From Coffea arabica (lineage: Eukaryota; Streptophyta; Magnoliopsida; Gentianales; Rubiaceae), in the NCBI RefSeq assembly GCF_036785885.1, contig NC_092326.1, positions 124,001-188,000 on the forward strand: a DNA stretch of 64,000 bases, read 5' to 3'. The notes under the pieces were generated by a model. The model ran no database searches. It was not told where the DNA came from and saw only the letters and a program-made list of their open reading frames with translations. Numbering within the stretch: the stretch's first letter is position 1; every line of letters starts with the position of its first letter. The translations under genes were made by a program, and so were the position numbers. Below are positions 23,640 through 35,437 of the stretch, one piece after another.

Positions 23640-24420
23640 ACTTTGACATGGTATTGTCAGCTTTTCTTTTAGTTCTTTTCCATATCCAAGTTTTTGCAAG
23701 CATTTTTCCAAGTCCACCTTGTATCACGGAAAAATTCTATGGCCCCAGAAACTCTCGTGTGTTTTTCTTCTCTATGTCCAAGTTTTTGAAAGCTCTCATG
23801 TCTATTGTGAATATCTCAGCCACCTTAACTAAGAAAACATCTCGGCTAGCCTGGACCAAAAGGATACTTCGGTCCAATTGCCCCTCACCAAGAATTCATC
23901 TCGGGATGGCTTATTTACCTGAGGTATCAAAAGTTTCGACTCGTCGCTACGACGTGACTGGTGATTGATATGATTGATGTGACAATCAACCACTCTATGA
24001 TTCAGTCCTACTATTGATATCGCTACCATGTCTTATCAAAAGTTTCGACTCGTCACTATGATGTGACTGGTGATTGATATGATTGATGTGACAATCAACC
24101 ACTCTATGATTTAGTCCTACTATTGATATCGCTATCATGTCTTATCCTACGAGATTAAACTAACAGTACATCTTATCATCCTACTACCTATCTTTTCTAA
24201 TATAAATACCAGCACCTTATTCACTTGAAAAGATAGGTAACTTAAATCACTCAATATAACTCCTGACAACTTCTAACTTAAGCATCGGAGTGAAACTAGG
24301 GCTCATAGCCCGAGCCACTTCTTGTTTTGCATGTGAGCTTATCTAGCGGTGACCTCAACTCAACTCGTTAGTTCTCGCATGTACATGCACCTTATATTAT
24401 AGGAGAATTCTATGGTTCCT
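23640..24420 (+). mobile_element. LTR-like fragment, copy A
   Basis: Has the layout of a plant LTR promoter: TCTAATATAAATACC as TATA region near 24197, then, about 80 bases on, ACTTAAGCATCGGAGTG and a CCCGAGCC element like those in the R/U5 part of several plant LTRs. No internal region, primer site or second LTR adjoins it, so it is a fragment or old solo LTR. The boundaries are approximate. Confidence 0.45.
23925..24142 (+). repeat. 109-bp tandem duplication, copy A only
   Basis: Units 23925-24033 and 24034-24142 start TATCAAAAGTTTCGACTCGT and differ at a few bases. Copy B has a single unit starting at about 32814, so the duplication followed the segmental duplication, or B lost a unit. 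Confidence 0.92.
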
Positions 24421-24864
24421 TTAGAATATTATTCCTTGGACTTGTATCTTTAATGTAGATAGCAGCTTATATATTAAATCATTGAAATTATTAAGATCTA
24501 AGAATTAAAAACAACTATTTCACCATCTCACGGTGAATTTAACTTGATGACATGATGGCAAATATGGCCTGTATTATAATCTAACAAAATTAGTCTGTAA
24601 AAATCTTCAAATTCTACATAACTGAAAAACCTGTCCAACTTATTCACCATGCTCAAAATCAGAGTTCACTGATTACTTTCCCAATGGTGTGATTCAATAT
24701 AGGCAGTCAAATTGATATATATTTAATTTACTTAGAATTTTCACCAAATCCATATTCCATTAACAGGCATATTTTTACAACTGCAAATTATCCAAAAATG
24801 TTATGAATCCCATAATAAGAACGACGAAGGTATCAATTCTTTATGACCACGCTGAAGATGAAAA

Positions 24865-25620
24865 CATTATTAAATATCGAATTCCAAGTACAGAGCATTT
24901 CACATCACAGAGTTCAGAAAAAAAAAAAGGAATGATATACGTTTACAGCAGAATAGAATTTTACTCATCCTCTATCCTCTATAAATAGAAGGGTAATTAG
25001 AAACCCTACAATCCAACATGAGACTAAAACATCCTTAAGATGACAGAACTCTTAAAATGATGATAACACAGCTGATTCTGGCCCTAAACCCTGAATTTGT
25101 ATCAACATATCCATCTCATATGCAAAATGTTCAAGTCCATTGATTATGAAGGGTACTTATACATTAGATAACAAATATTACCTTGGAAGAAAACACAAAG
25201 CAGTATCAAATTAAGATCAAAAGACAATTATAACCAAATTAAAGGAAAAACTGAGAGAGGATTCTTAAGAGGCACACGCCCGTAGCCATTGAAATTGCAC
25301 TTGCTATTTTCAAGATAAACACCAATTTCCAGGAATGGTATCGAATAACCATCCACAGCCGTGTCCAAGACCACAACAGATGCTCTAATGCTCTAGAATG
25401 AAAGAAAATAAAATCTACAAAACGAACTATTTCATCCAATTCTACCAACTGCTGCTTTTACCTACAACATGACAAATCACTAGATTCCTTGTCATCAACA
25501 TAGTATCATTTAGCCAATGGCCGATGTACACTGCTAAAAGGGATGCGTAAACTACTGGGGCAGAACATGTACCAACATCAGAACTAGTCTCAAATTTAAT
25601 TGGTCACTTCTTTCAGTAGC
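24865..25620. other. Intergenic, including the 3' UTR of the PPR gene
   Basis: AT-rich DNA after the end of copy A. The last few hundred bases probably include the 3' UTR of the minus-strand PPR gene. Nothing else is supported. Confidence 0.5.
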
Positions 25621-26860
25621 TTATTCATCACAATGGATCCTTCTCACCCTAACCTGCTCTCCATTGAAGTGGATATACTTCCATTTACCTTGGTAGCGAT
25701 CAAGAACTAGTTTCTTTTTGTCTACTTGACCTAATGTTCCAAATGCACGCGCAATCTTTCTTAAAGAATCTTCATCTGGCTTGACCCCCAACTCTTCCAT
25801 GTCTGCGAATACCTGAAATTTAGCATGCAAGGATTGTGAAATGTTCTTAAGTTTGCACAATTTCATAAAAAGACCATAATGCAAGACAAAAAGGAGAAGT
25901 TACGAAATCAGTTCCCCTTAACAAAAGTGGAAGAAAGGCACTAGAGGGGTTTACCTCAATAACCTTGTCTGGCATATTGTGATGATCATACAAGGATATC
26001 ATCCTAGAAAATAACTTCTTAGAGGTGGAGCGGGTATGAATGTGCAAAATCATATTCCATAGTCTTTCAGCTTCGTCTATCCTGCAATCCATATCAAATG
26101 CCAACAGAAGGGAGTCATATGTTGTCATGGTTGTCCCTTGCCCTTTGCTAAGCATCCACTTGGCAATCTGAGTAACAAAGATCTTGTTAGATGCAGGTCG
26201 TCTATCTAAATAATCACATAACAACATACTGATATAGGCATCATTGCATAGTGAACAAAACGAATCAAGAGTACCAATAGGCCACTTCATCAATTTTTGT
26301 ATTTTTGCACATAAAAGCATGCAGTATGCGTGAATTAAGAAAAAAAAGCTATTCAACCATTTCATTATTCTTCAACGCATTATAAATGTAACATGTTTCA
26401 GTCCCATCAAGAGCTAAAGACAAAGAAAGCTAATCCAGCACTCAAAGTGTTTGCAATTCATTATTTCTGTAAACAAACTTATAATACATATCATACATAT
26501 ATGGAACACCCGATACTTAAATTTAGTGACATCTAAAAAGTTCCATCATCATTTCAATGTCTATTTCCAGATGAAAAAGGAAACATGATTGCTAATACCA
26601 TGATATTGAAAAGAAAGTTTCTTGGACATGCAATTGAAGTAAAGAGATCTTGGAAACCTTACTATTTCATTCTTAAGCATAATTCGACTAAAATCCACGT
26701 ATAGATTAACTTTATGTTGAAAATATCCCAAGAAAAAAATACTAATAGCAGTTGTTCTCATTGTCTGCATTTGAGTTAAGACAAAGACAAGCTCTCTACA
26801 TATTTGTTTGTGCCCATGGCCATATGCTTGCATATGTGTGTGTATGTGTGTGAGTGAGTA

Positions 26861-26896
<36 letters not shown>

Positions 26897-28177
26897 CCTA
26901 GACTTAGCAAGCAAATGTCATTCAATACCAGAGCTGCATAAAGCAAGGTCAGCACTCACAACCATGCAAGTTCAGCAGCTAAAGATATCCAAAAACTTTA
27001 CAAGCACCGTACTTGTATTACTCTAACCCATTGACTCTTTTTCCTTAAGATTCTTAGCGCCTTAGCTGCAGCAATCAAAGGAAACTCTGCCTCCCAAGCT
27101 ATCCATTTATCCAGTGCACCATACACAGCCTCTTTTTCATTTGGAAGTCCAGAAATCTGCCAAGTTGAGTTTTGTCTTAAGATAGAAATCAAAGCCAAAT
27201 AATCACAGAAAACCACTGTATTATAGGGAAAATTTTTCATTAGAACAAAACAATAGGTCCTCATCCTTCAATCATGCAAAACAAAGAACTTAACTCTTCA
27301 AAAAGTGAAAGATATAACCTATTTAAGAACAACCAAAAGAAAACCACACATACATTTCGAACAAGATTTAGTGCTTTCTGGCCAGACCTAGCAGAATCTC
27401 TTTTCTGCCACAAGTGGTGTTCTTTCTTCCCCATCTTTCTGACCATTTTTGTGGATTTCCTGCTAATGAAGTTACAATGAGATTTAACTTCCATTCATAT
27501 AGATGAGCTGCAGCATAAGCCTGAACTGACATCCAAGCAGAAGGAAAAAAACAAAGTGTTGAACATAGAAGGACCAATGAAAGAGAACCACACAAAGTAA
27601 TTAATTTGATTGGAACAATACGGCTACCTGTCAAATGATCCATATTCACATACATCTTCAGGAGAATTTGTGTCATTGACAACGGTTCTTCTTGCCTACA
27701 CTCCACAAAGGACATAGACATAGAAGCTTGAATATTTAATATGCACTGAGTAGAAATATCCCTTACATTTGTTCATTCATGAAATAAGCAATAAACATAA
27801 TCTATCTAGCTTACCTTTTCAGCACGGGTAATTACACTTGAGACCTCCTGCATAGAAAAGAAACTACAATTCACGAATTTGAAATGTAAGAGAGGATTCA
27901 CTCTGGTGCTCCACATCTGGGGAAAAAAGTTTTTCATATCAGCAAATAGAACAATAAAGTATCAAGCAGGAAACCCAAAGCTCAAAGCTAACCTCCTTGG
28001 GCCTATGTAAGGGTAACTGAACAGGAACTTGAATTGTACAAGAAACGGGACTCTTCATAATTCTGCTTTTCCAATTTCCAGCAATTTCATGGCAGGAAAA
28101 AACACCATAAACGAGCCACTCCGGGAGGAATCTTGATTCTTCCAGTCTCAACAAGATGCCCTCATTGAGAAGAAGTC
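25621..28177 (-). CDS. PPR-type protein of the EMB1417 (At4g21190) / At4g18975 group, N-terminus not resolved
   Basis: Exons on the minus strand, all with GT..AG borders and matching phases: 28177-27993, 27847-27815, 27695-27628, 27459-27354, 27156-27013, 26167-25955, 25812-25621 (stop). Key stretches are EAVYGALDKWIAWEAEFPL, the IAKWMLSKGQGTTMTTY block that begins the PPR repeats, RMISLYDHHNMPDKVIEV, and FADMEELGVKPDEDSLRKI, a typical helical pair with the PPR 'GxKPD' turn. The protein ends with a basic tail after the last repeat. Relatives are organelle proteins that bind RNA; location here is inferred only. The first listed exon is entered in phase 2 from an upstream exon I could not identify between 28200 and 29200, so the start Met and any transit peptide are unknown. 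No frame break is seen. Confidence 0.82.
26863..26893 (+). repeat. (AG)n microsatellite with adjoining TG-rich run, in a PPR intron
   Basis: About 15 AG units, preceded at 26831-26862 by a TGTGTG/GAGTGAGTAAG stretch. It lies in the intron 26168-27012 of the PPR gene. Confidence 0.9.
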
Positions 28178-29532
28178 CTATTCAACAGAATCTATAACAC
28201 AAATGGGCGTGGACAATACTTCATGGAAAGCTTAGTACTAAACCTGAAATTGCACAATTGTTTGTTAAAGACTCAGAATTCAGGAAGAATGACTTGAAAA
28301 GGAAGTATGCAACAAATAGTAGATGTATATCTTGATGAACAACAAACAGCTCAAACAACAGACAATCTGCAAGCAAACTGACTACACTTAGACCACAGGC
28401 CTTGATTCAAGTTCATATCTTGATGCAATAAAACCATTAGCAACAAACCATTTCACACCCCCCTATGTCTATAGTATTGCGACAACCTCATTTATGTAGC
28501 GAGGAATGTAAACCAACATTCACACAGATAGTCATATATCTTTAAAACCAATCATGATATGGTAAGACAAAGAACTTATATCCATCTCTTATAGCTATTC
28601 AACTGCTCACTGTTCTTAATCAATTAAAACCAAAACAAAAAATCTAAAAGCTACAAACTTTCCTTAAGTAATGATGTTAAAAAAATTATCCAATAGTTTC
28701 CAGGATATATATCTAAACAAATGCATGGAAGCCAACCCCAACTTTTACTTTCTCATCTTAAGTTTTGCATTCTCGAAAAAGGGAAAAAAAAAAAAAAAAC
28801 CCAAGAATTGCCCATTACTAGTTAATCAACAAATAAACTATTGAAGTGAAAATCAAAGCAAAACATTATCCTAGGAAATGGTTATTCATCAACATATATG
28901 ATACCTAAACCATCTCCCACCAACCCAACCCACCCAAAACCCTCATCCGCACAGCAGAAATAGAAAAACCCACATCTTTAAAACACCAAATTTTCATCAT
29001 TATAAGCAAATAATAGCACAAAATTTTGAGAATCAACAATATATATGAAAATGTACATAGAAATTGAACGATCGAAGAGCAGAGTATTGAACTGCAACTT
29101 ACGCCAAACAAGTAGTCCTACTAGAAGCTGAAAGCCTGTAGTTTTTGAGCTTCAATTGGAGGTTTATCTGGAAAGACTGCAGGAATTGAAGAAAAAATCA
29201 ATACTCTGTTTTTAGCGTCCCCCCTATCCATGTCCACGTGTTCCCCCTATCCACCACCCATGTGTCTGCCCCATCTTTGTCATTACCTTTGGCAATAACC
29301 AGAATCTAAAGTATAGTACTGGTAAATGTTCCAGCAGCACATAAAGTTCCATCACAAATAGTCACATAACTACAAAGTCATTCAACAATTTCTGAATAAC
29401 CATTTCCAGCATTTTGGCCATAAAATTCAGAAAACTCACCATTATTTGGACACTAAATGCAACAATTAATGTCAGAAAACTTATAACCAACTGCAGAGAT
29501 TTAGAACTGATTCCCAGCTCATGCAGCAGCAT
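28178..29532. other. 5' part, leader and promoter of the PPR gene, unresolved
   Basis: Must hold at least one upstream exon of the minus-strand PPR gene, because the exon at 28177 starts in phase 2. No open stretch is convincing. An A-run lies at about 28782-28799. Transcription probably starts near 29200. Confidence 0.45.
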
Positions 29533-29761
29533 ATCTCAGAAAGGTAGAACGGAAAAGTAAAAGGAGACAAAGGAGAAGATTCACAATTTGCATAACAAGA
29601 TGAAAATTAGAGGAGATGGACGAAGAAGAGGGACAGGAGGACAAGCAGCCAAAGAGAGCATCTTCAGTAGTTTTTGATTCAAGACAGGAGATCGAACATT
29701 TTTCCTTTTCTGTTTAAGTCAAGATGATGCAGTTCAATTATTCACAATAGCTCCTCTCCCC

Positions 29762-30310
29762 TTTTTTTTTTTTGGTGCTCCAGTGGAGGACTATAGGTCC
29801 CCTGCGTGATGTGGGTATGCCACCCAAATTGCATCAGCTAACAGGATTTGCTTAAGATGAGTAGAAGGTTCCGGACATACTTGTAAACCTAGCTGACTAT
29901 TAAGACTTTGCTTTGCTAACCAATCAGCAGCCATATTCGTTTCTCTCCTGCAATGCTCCATCTTACACTCCCACACTTGGTTTATCCAGTGTCTGATTGA
30001 TTCACCTACCAATTGTATAAAGTGAGTCCAATGGTAGGTGATTGATTCACCTACCAATTGTATCCCAACTTGTGAGTCCAACGCCAGAGTAATCTTTTTG
30101 TATCCCATATTCCATGCCATGGAGTGTCCGTAGTTCATCCCCCAAAATTCTGCCACCACATTGCTTTTTTATCCAGATTAGCCATAAAGCCTGATAAATA
30201 ACAGTCATGTTCATACCTAATCACTCCACCCATTCCGGCATTTCCAGGGTTGTATGAAGAGGCCCCATCAACATTTCTCTTCACCTATCCGATTTGAGGT
30301 TTTCTCCATC
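29762..30310 (-). pseudogene. LINE 3' remnant (RNase H domain and A-tail), copy B
   Basis: Same remnant as in copy A. Minus-strand open stretch 29791-30159 reads EFWGMNYGHSMAWNM and RRETNMAADWLAK. Copy B has an additional 43-base insertion in the middle (about 30018-30060) made of sequence from its own neighbourhood, partly inverted. Confidence 0.8.
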
Positions 30311-31611
30311 CCACAAGACAAGTTTGTTAGGGTGACTTCACCGCTGATTTAACCAAGGCACAGTAGCTCTTTATATGGTTGCCAATCAATGCATACAACT
30401 AGTATAAATAGCTAGCTACATCAAAGGCTCAATAAAAATAACTAAATGAATTAACGGCAGCATTTTCGAAAACACAAAACTTCAAAATACTTCCAGGCAT
30501 GCTCCAGAAAAAAAAAACTTCCAGGCATTTAAGAGGACTGGAAACTGATCTATACTGCACAGATTCTGCGCAACAAACAAAATGCTATACTAAACCATTT
30601 TTACTACTGGCGTCCAAGACATCAAATTTTACCGTTACAACTATAAGATCAGTACCTATTGAACAAAAAGCTGGAAACATGAAATGCATAGGCACTGCTC
30701 TTATCATCCTACAGTTACCAATCACAAAGTTAGTAAACTACAGTGACAAAAGTTAGCCACTTACGACTCCCAAATGGGACTTCCACAAAAGTCCAAGCAA
30801 ATACATCCAGTATCACAAAAACCTTCTCCACCTATAGATCTCTAGCTTACAACGGTACCTTTTGATAAAAACTGCAACAAAATTTACACCATGAGTATTA
30901 CGGGTATCATCCTACAACAAAAAATGACAAAGTTTGTAAACTGCAACCATAAAAGTAGCCACTTATGACCCCACAATACACTTCTGCAGAAATACAAGCA
31001 AATTCCTCCAGTAAGATTTTCTTTAACTTACCATCAACCATTCAACTTCCAAATTAACTTTTAAGCTTCTCTACTTAATGCCGCAAAATACTCGTCACAG
31101 ATGGCCTCCCTTCTCGCACCACAAACACCTTGATTCAAGAATGGAGCAATTCCCCTGCTCTCTCACATTAGATACAACCACCTTGATCATGCTTAGTAAT
31201 ACTGAATGAAAGAAAATGATGGTGCTCCAAGCTCATCAATCTATTAATTCATATTTTTACCTCCCAACACAATCTTATGCTCTTAATTTGTTTGATAAAT
31301 GGCGAAAACATTAATCATTCTACTTCAATATCACAATGTAATATTTTTATGTCATGTAAGAATATCACAATCGAAATTATCAAAATATCCAAAATCAAGA
31401 TGATCATAGAAAAAAAACTAATGAACCCAAAAAAAAAAAAGCCAGGCAACTAAAAGAACTATACAAAATAGATCATAATCAAGGGAAATGAAATTCAGCT
31501 TTCAGGGCCCAAATCAATTACATTCAAAATTCCGAGGAAAAAGAAAAATAAAAGAAAAAGAAAAGCCCGAAAGGCTATGAAACAAGAACAAGGCTTGAGA
31601 ATGAATTTTAC

Positions 31612-31760
31612 CGGAAGGAAGGTCCTCAAATCGGCCTGGCAGGTCTGCTCTTCCTGCTGGTCTATAAGAATAGAGGGTTCTGCGAAGGGTTTTACGATTT
31701 TAATTATGGCGTTAGGATTTAAGGTTGTCGTCGAAGTCCTTGAAGGTTTACCTTAATTTC
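31612..31760 (-). promoter_or_regulatory. Orphan copy of a 5' UTR exon and promoter
   Basis: Duplicate of the leader exon at 21317-21450. The donor after CTTCCTTCCG is kept (AC at 31610-31611 on the plus strand). No copy of the coding exon lies downstream. On the minus strand the next gene is the PPR gene, whose first identified exon starts at 28177. Whether the copy is transcribed is unknown. Confidence 0.5.
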
Positions 31761-32529
31761 TTTTCCACCCCCAGTTTTAATTTTTCTTATCAAGTTATCC
31801 CTTTCAATTAATCTCTGGATTAATATTGTAGCTAATTATTTTTTAGTCTTTTCTATTTTTATTGTGTACGGAAGAATGGGACGCAGATGGGCGTGTCCCG
31901 AAGATTGCAAAAAACTCAATTGGCATCTCGAAAAAAATTTGTTAAAAATTTTTTACCAGAAGTGTCACCGCACATTCTACTTTTGTTACCCAAACAATCA
32001 CAAGTTTTTACATTGAAAAAAAAAATTAATTTGATATAAAGCCCTTGTCAAATTTGAGGCAACGGTTCTCAAGATCCAACTTAATTAATAAGAACATTGA
32101 TCAAATGATCGTGGGATCCCTAGTTAGCTTAGATAAGGACCTTTTTTCGAGGAAAAGGTAAACTAATTATAGATATATAAAATAATTTGAATTCTCAAAA
32201 AAAAAAAAGGGTTAAGTTGCACGAAAATATGGATGCTATGAAAATATAACCAATTTCCATGATTGGAATAGTATATCATGAGACGTAAGTTTATACTACA
32301 TCCAAAAGAATGGAAAATGACTAAACGCACTTGGGTCAAAAAATCTGCTTGCTTGACTACAAGGGTTCTTGCTAAAATGAATAATTTGAAGCCAATTAAA
32401 ACTTTTTTATTCATAAAATTTATTGATTGTCTAATTAGTATCCTGTAATTGTTTCGTCTCTTACTCTCTTTTTTGGTACTGGATAAAATTTATGTTTTTT
32501 GTCATTTATGTAATCACCATATCCATGGT

Positions 32530-33190
32530 ACTTTGATATAGAGTATTGTATGTTTTTCTTCTGGTTCTTTTCCATATCCATGTTTTTGCAAGCATTTTTT
32601 TTCCAAGTCCACCTTATATCACAGAAAAATTCTATGGCCCCGGATATTCTTGTATGTTTTTCTTTTTCATGTCCAAGTTTTTGAAAGTTCTCATGTCTAC
32701 TATGAATGCCTCAGTCACCTTAACTAAGAAAACATCTCGGTCAGCCTGGACCAGAGGATCCTAATCGGCCCTCACCGAGAATTAATCTAGGGATGGCTTA
32801 TTTACATGAGGTATCAAAAGTTTCGGCTCGTCACTATGATGTGACTGGTGATTGATATGATTGATGTGACAATCAGTCATTCTATGATTCAGTCCTACTA
32901 CTGATATCACTGTCATATCTTATTTTACGAGATTAGATTAACAGTCTACTACCTATCTTTTCTAATATAAATATCAACACCTTACTCACTTGAAAAGATA
33001 GGTAACTTAAATCACTCAATATAACTCCTGACAATTTCTGACTTAAGCATCAGAGTGAAACTAGGGCTCATAGCCCGAGCCACTTCTTATTTTGCATGTG
33101 AGCTTATCTAGCGGTGACCTCAACTCAACTCACTAGTTTTCACCTGTACACGCACCTTGTATTATAGGAGAATTCTATGGTTCCTTTAGA
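32530..33190 (+). mobile_element. LTR-like fragment, copy B
   Basis: Counterpart of 23640-24420, with the TCTAATATAAATA region near 32957 and the ACTTAAGCATC.GAGTG element at about 33042. One 109-bp unit only. Confidence 0.45.
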
Positions 33191-33640
33191 ATATTATTCC
33201 TTGGACTTGTATCTTTTAATGGAGATAGCAGCTTATATATTAAATCATTGAAATTATTAAGATATAAGAATTAAAAACAATTATTTCACCATCTCACGGT
33301 GAATTTAACTTGATGACATGATGGCAAATATGGACTGTATTATAATCTAACAAAATTAGTCTGTAAAAATCTTCAAATTCTACATAACCATAACTGAAAA
33401 CTTGTCCAACTTATTCACCATGCTCAAAATCAGAGTTCACCGGTTACTTTCCCAACGGTGTGATTCAATACAGGCAGTCAAATTTATATATATTTAATTT
33501 ACTTCAAATTTTCACCAAATTCCTATTCCATTATCATGCATATTTTTACAACTGCAAATTATCCAAAAATGTTACGAATCCTATAATACGAACGACGAAG
33601 GTATCAGTTCCTTGTGACCACGCCGAGGATGAAAGCATCA

Positions 33641-35437
33641 AGGGATAATTTCACAAACCTCCCTTGAGGTTTCTCATAATTACAAAGGGCTCCCATCAGG
33701 TTTTAAAAATTACATATTCTCTCCTACTTTCATTATTTAGTAACAATGTAGGTCCAATAACTTAGCGTTTCTTTCAAGAATCCTAAATTGCCTATTTGTA
33801 CGAAACTAAGAAACAAAAATATTATATACTCAATCATTTTCTTCCACACTTTGCATAAATCAATATTTTCTTCCACACTTTGCATAAATCAATAAGCCAA
33901 ATTCTTAACAATCATCCAAGTATAAGTTCTAAAATCAAGTAGCCATCCAAAAAATCCTAAATTACATATACCATATGAGTACTTATCACGATTAAAAAAA
34001 CACACAACTAATTTTATACCCCTAAATTAAATACCAATGCTCAAATATCTCTTCAATACAAACTAATTTGACCTAGAACCACTATTACAACTCTCCGATG
34101 TTCTTAAAAATATTACTAATATCTTAAAAGTAGAGAATAAATTCTACTTCCATAATAAAATCATAATAAAAAATTTCTAATCCGATGAAAAAAATCATTA
34201 TGTAATTATTGACATTTTATAAAAGTTTTTCTTAACAACAAATAAAATATGAATAATTCCACATCTTTAGTTCTTCTTTTTATTTCAATCATCTATTTCA
34301 TTATTTATTTCTCTATCACTGTGAGTCTCTTCATTTCTTCTAGTTTGACACATAATTTACTCTCTTTATAGATTTTGTAATTTCAATTTGTTAATATCCA
34401 CAAAACTAAAGATAATAAAAAGAGGGGATAATTTCAAAAACCTCCCTTGAGGTTTCTAGTAATTTCAGAAAGCTCCCCTCACGATTTGAAAATTATACAT
34501 ACCTCCCCTAGAACATAGGCTTGGGTTTCAACTTGAAGATGTAAGACCAAAAAAGTATATGAATGCCCAAAATTGCTCTCATCTAAATTTCCTTAGTATG
34601 AATAATCATTAAAATTTTTTAAAAGTCAAGAATACACTTGTGTAATACCAAAATTATGAGCTTTATTACTTAACTAATGTCTTGATATTTTTCATCCCCA
34701 TGATTTTCTACATCCACCAAAACTTTCAAACTCTTATCATTTTTCTTCTTTCAAACAAACTCTTTGTCTTAGATGCCAAAATCCACCGCTGTAATTCTTA
34801 CTTTCACAATTTTTACCTCTCTATAGGTTTCTTGCATATGTTGCCTACTAAACCATTAGTCGTAAAACTCACAATCCTTACCTTTTTCCCACTCAAACGG
34901 CCAAACCCTTAAGGAGTAGCATATTTGAGTGATCGAAGGAAGGAAACATCTACCTTGATTAGTATATTAAGTGATAGAAGGTTACAATTTTAATGGCCAC
35001 GACTGAAATAGTTTGGCCATAATATATGGCCTGGTCAGGAAGAATTGTTTTCCTTTTTTCTGTTATCTTTTCCCTTTTTATCAATGGCTTGTCTTTTAAA
35101 AAATTATGAAGGTTATTATAGTCATTGTCTTTCATCAAGGGAGGTAATTGTAATATTGAAAACCTCAAGGGAATTCAGTGAAATTGTCAAAAACCTCAGA
35201 GGAGGTTTCTGAAATTATCTCTAAAAAACGGTTATATTAATTAGAAAATAGACAAGAGACAGAAAATAGATTTTTTTTAGGTTTTGAAAATTTATTGTCT
35301 TAAATTTAAAATTGTCTACTAAGTGGAGGGCATTATAGATATTTTACTATATCAAGGGGTAAGTATAGTTTCTTAAATCTAAGGGGAACCGAGTGAAATT
35401 GTCAAAAACCTCAAGGGAGGTTTTTGAAATTATCCCT
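33641..35437. mobile_element. Foldback DNA element with AGGGATAATTTC ends (outer)
   Basis: Left end AGGGATAATTTCACAAACC and right end, read in reverse, AGGGATAATTTCAAAAACC continue as similar inverted sequence including CTCCCTTGAGGTTT. There is no transposase. Another element of the same family sits inside it. I see no clear target duplication: the left flank ends GCATCA and the right flank begins ATAAGAAA. The class is probably Mutator-like, by similarity of layout only. Confidence 0.75.
34425..35222. mobile_element. Foldback DNA element of the same family (inner, nested)
   Basis: Left end GGGATAATTTCAAAAACC at 34425. The right end, read in reverse from 35222, gives AGAGATAATTTCAGAAACC followed by the same CCTC..GAGGTTT block. 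It is nested in the outer element. An internal minus-strand open frame (34959-35168) looks accidental. Confidence 0.7.

Larger units (their letters stand above)
19264..24864. repeat. Segmental duplication, copy A
   Basis: Aligns in the same orientation with copy B at 29533-33637 over most of its length, with frequent small differences. Copy A carries an extra 1.3-kb block (22303-23612) and an extra 109-bp tandem unit (24034-24142) that copy B lacks. Shared content: a LINE 3' remnant, the 5' UTR exon and promoter of the small membrane-protein gene, and an LTR-like piece. Confidence 0.92.
29533..33637. repeat. Segmental duplication, copy B
   Basis: Direct copy of 19264-24864, about 10.3 kb downstream. 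It starts just upstream of the PPR gene's 5' region and stops at the left end of a foldback element (33641). It lacks the coding exon of the small membrane-protein gene, the 1.3-kb block and the second 109-bp unit of copy A. Confidence 0.92.

Noticed and set aside
26831..26893. CRISPR-like or other array
   Set aside because: A simple AG/TG microsatellite. No spaced repeats of the CRISPR type occur anywhere in the window, as expected for a plant.
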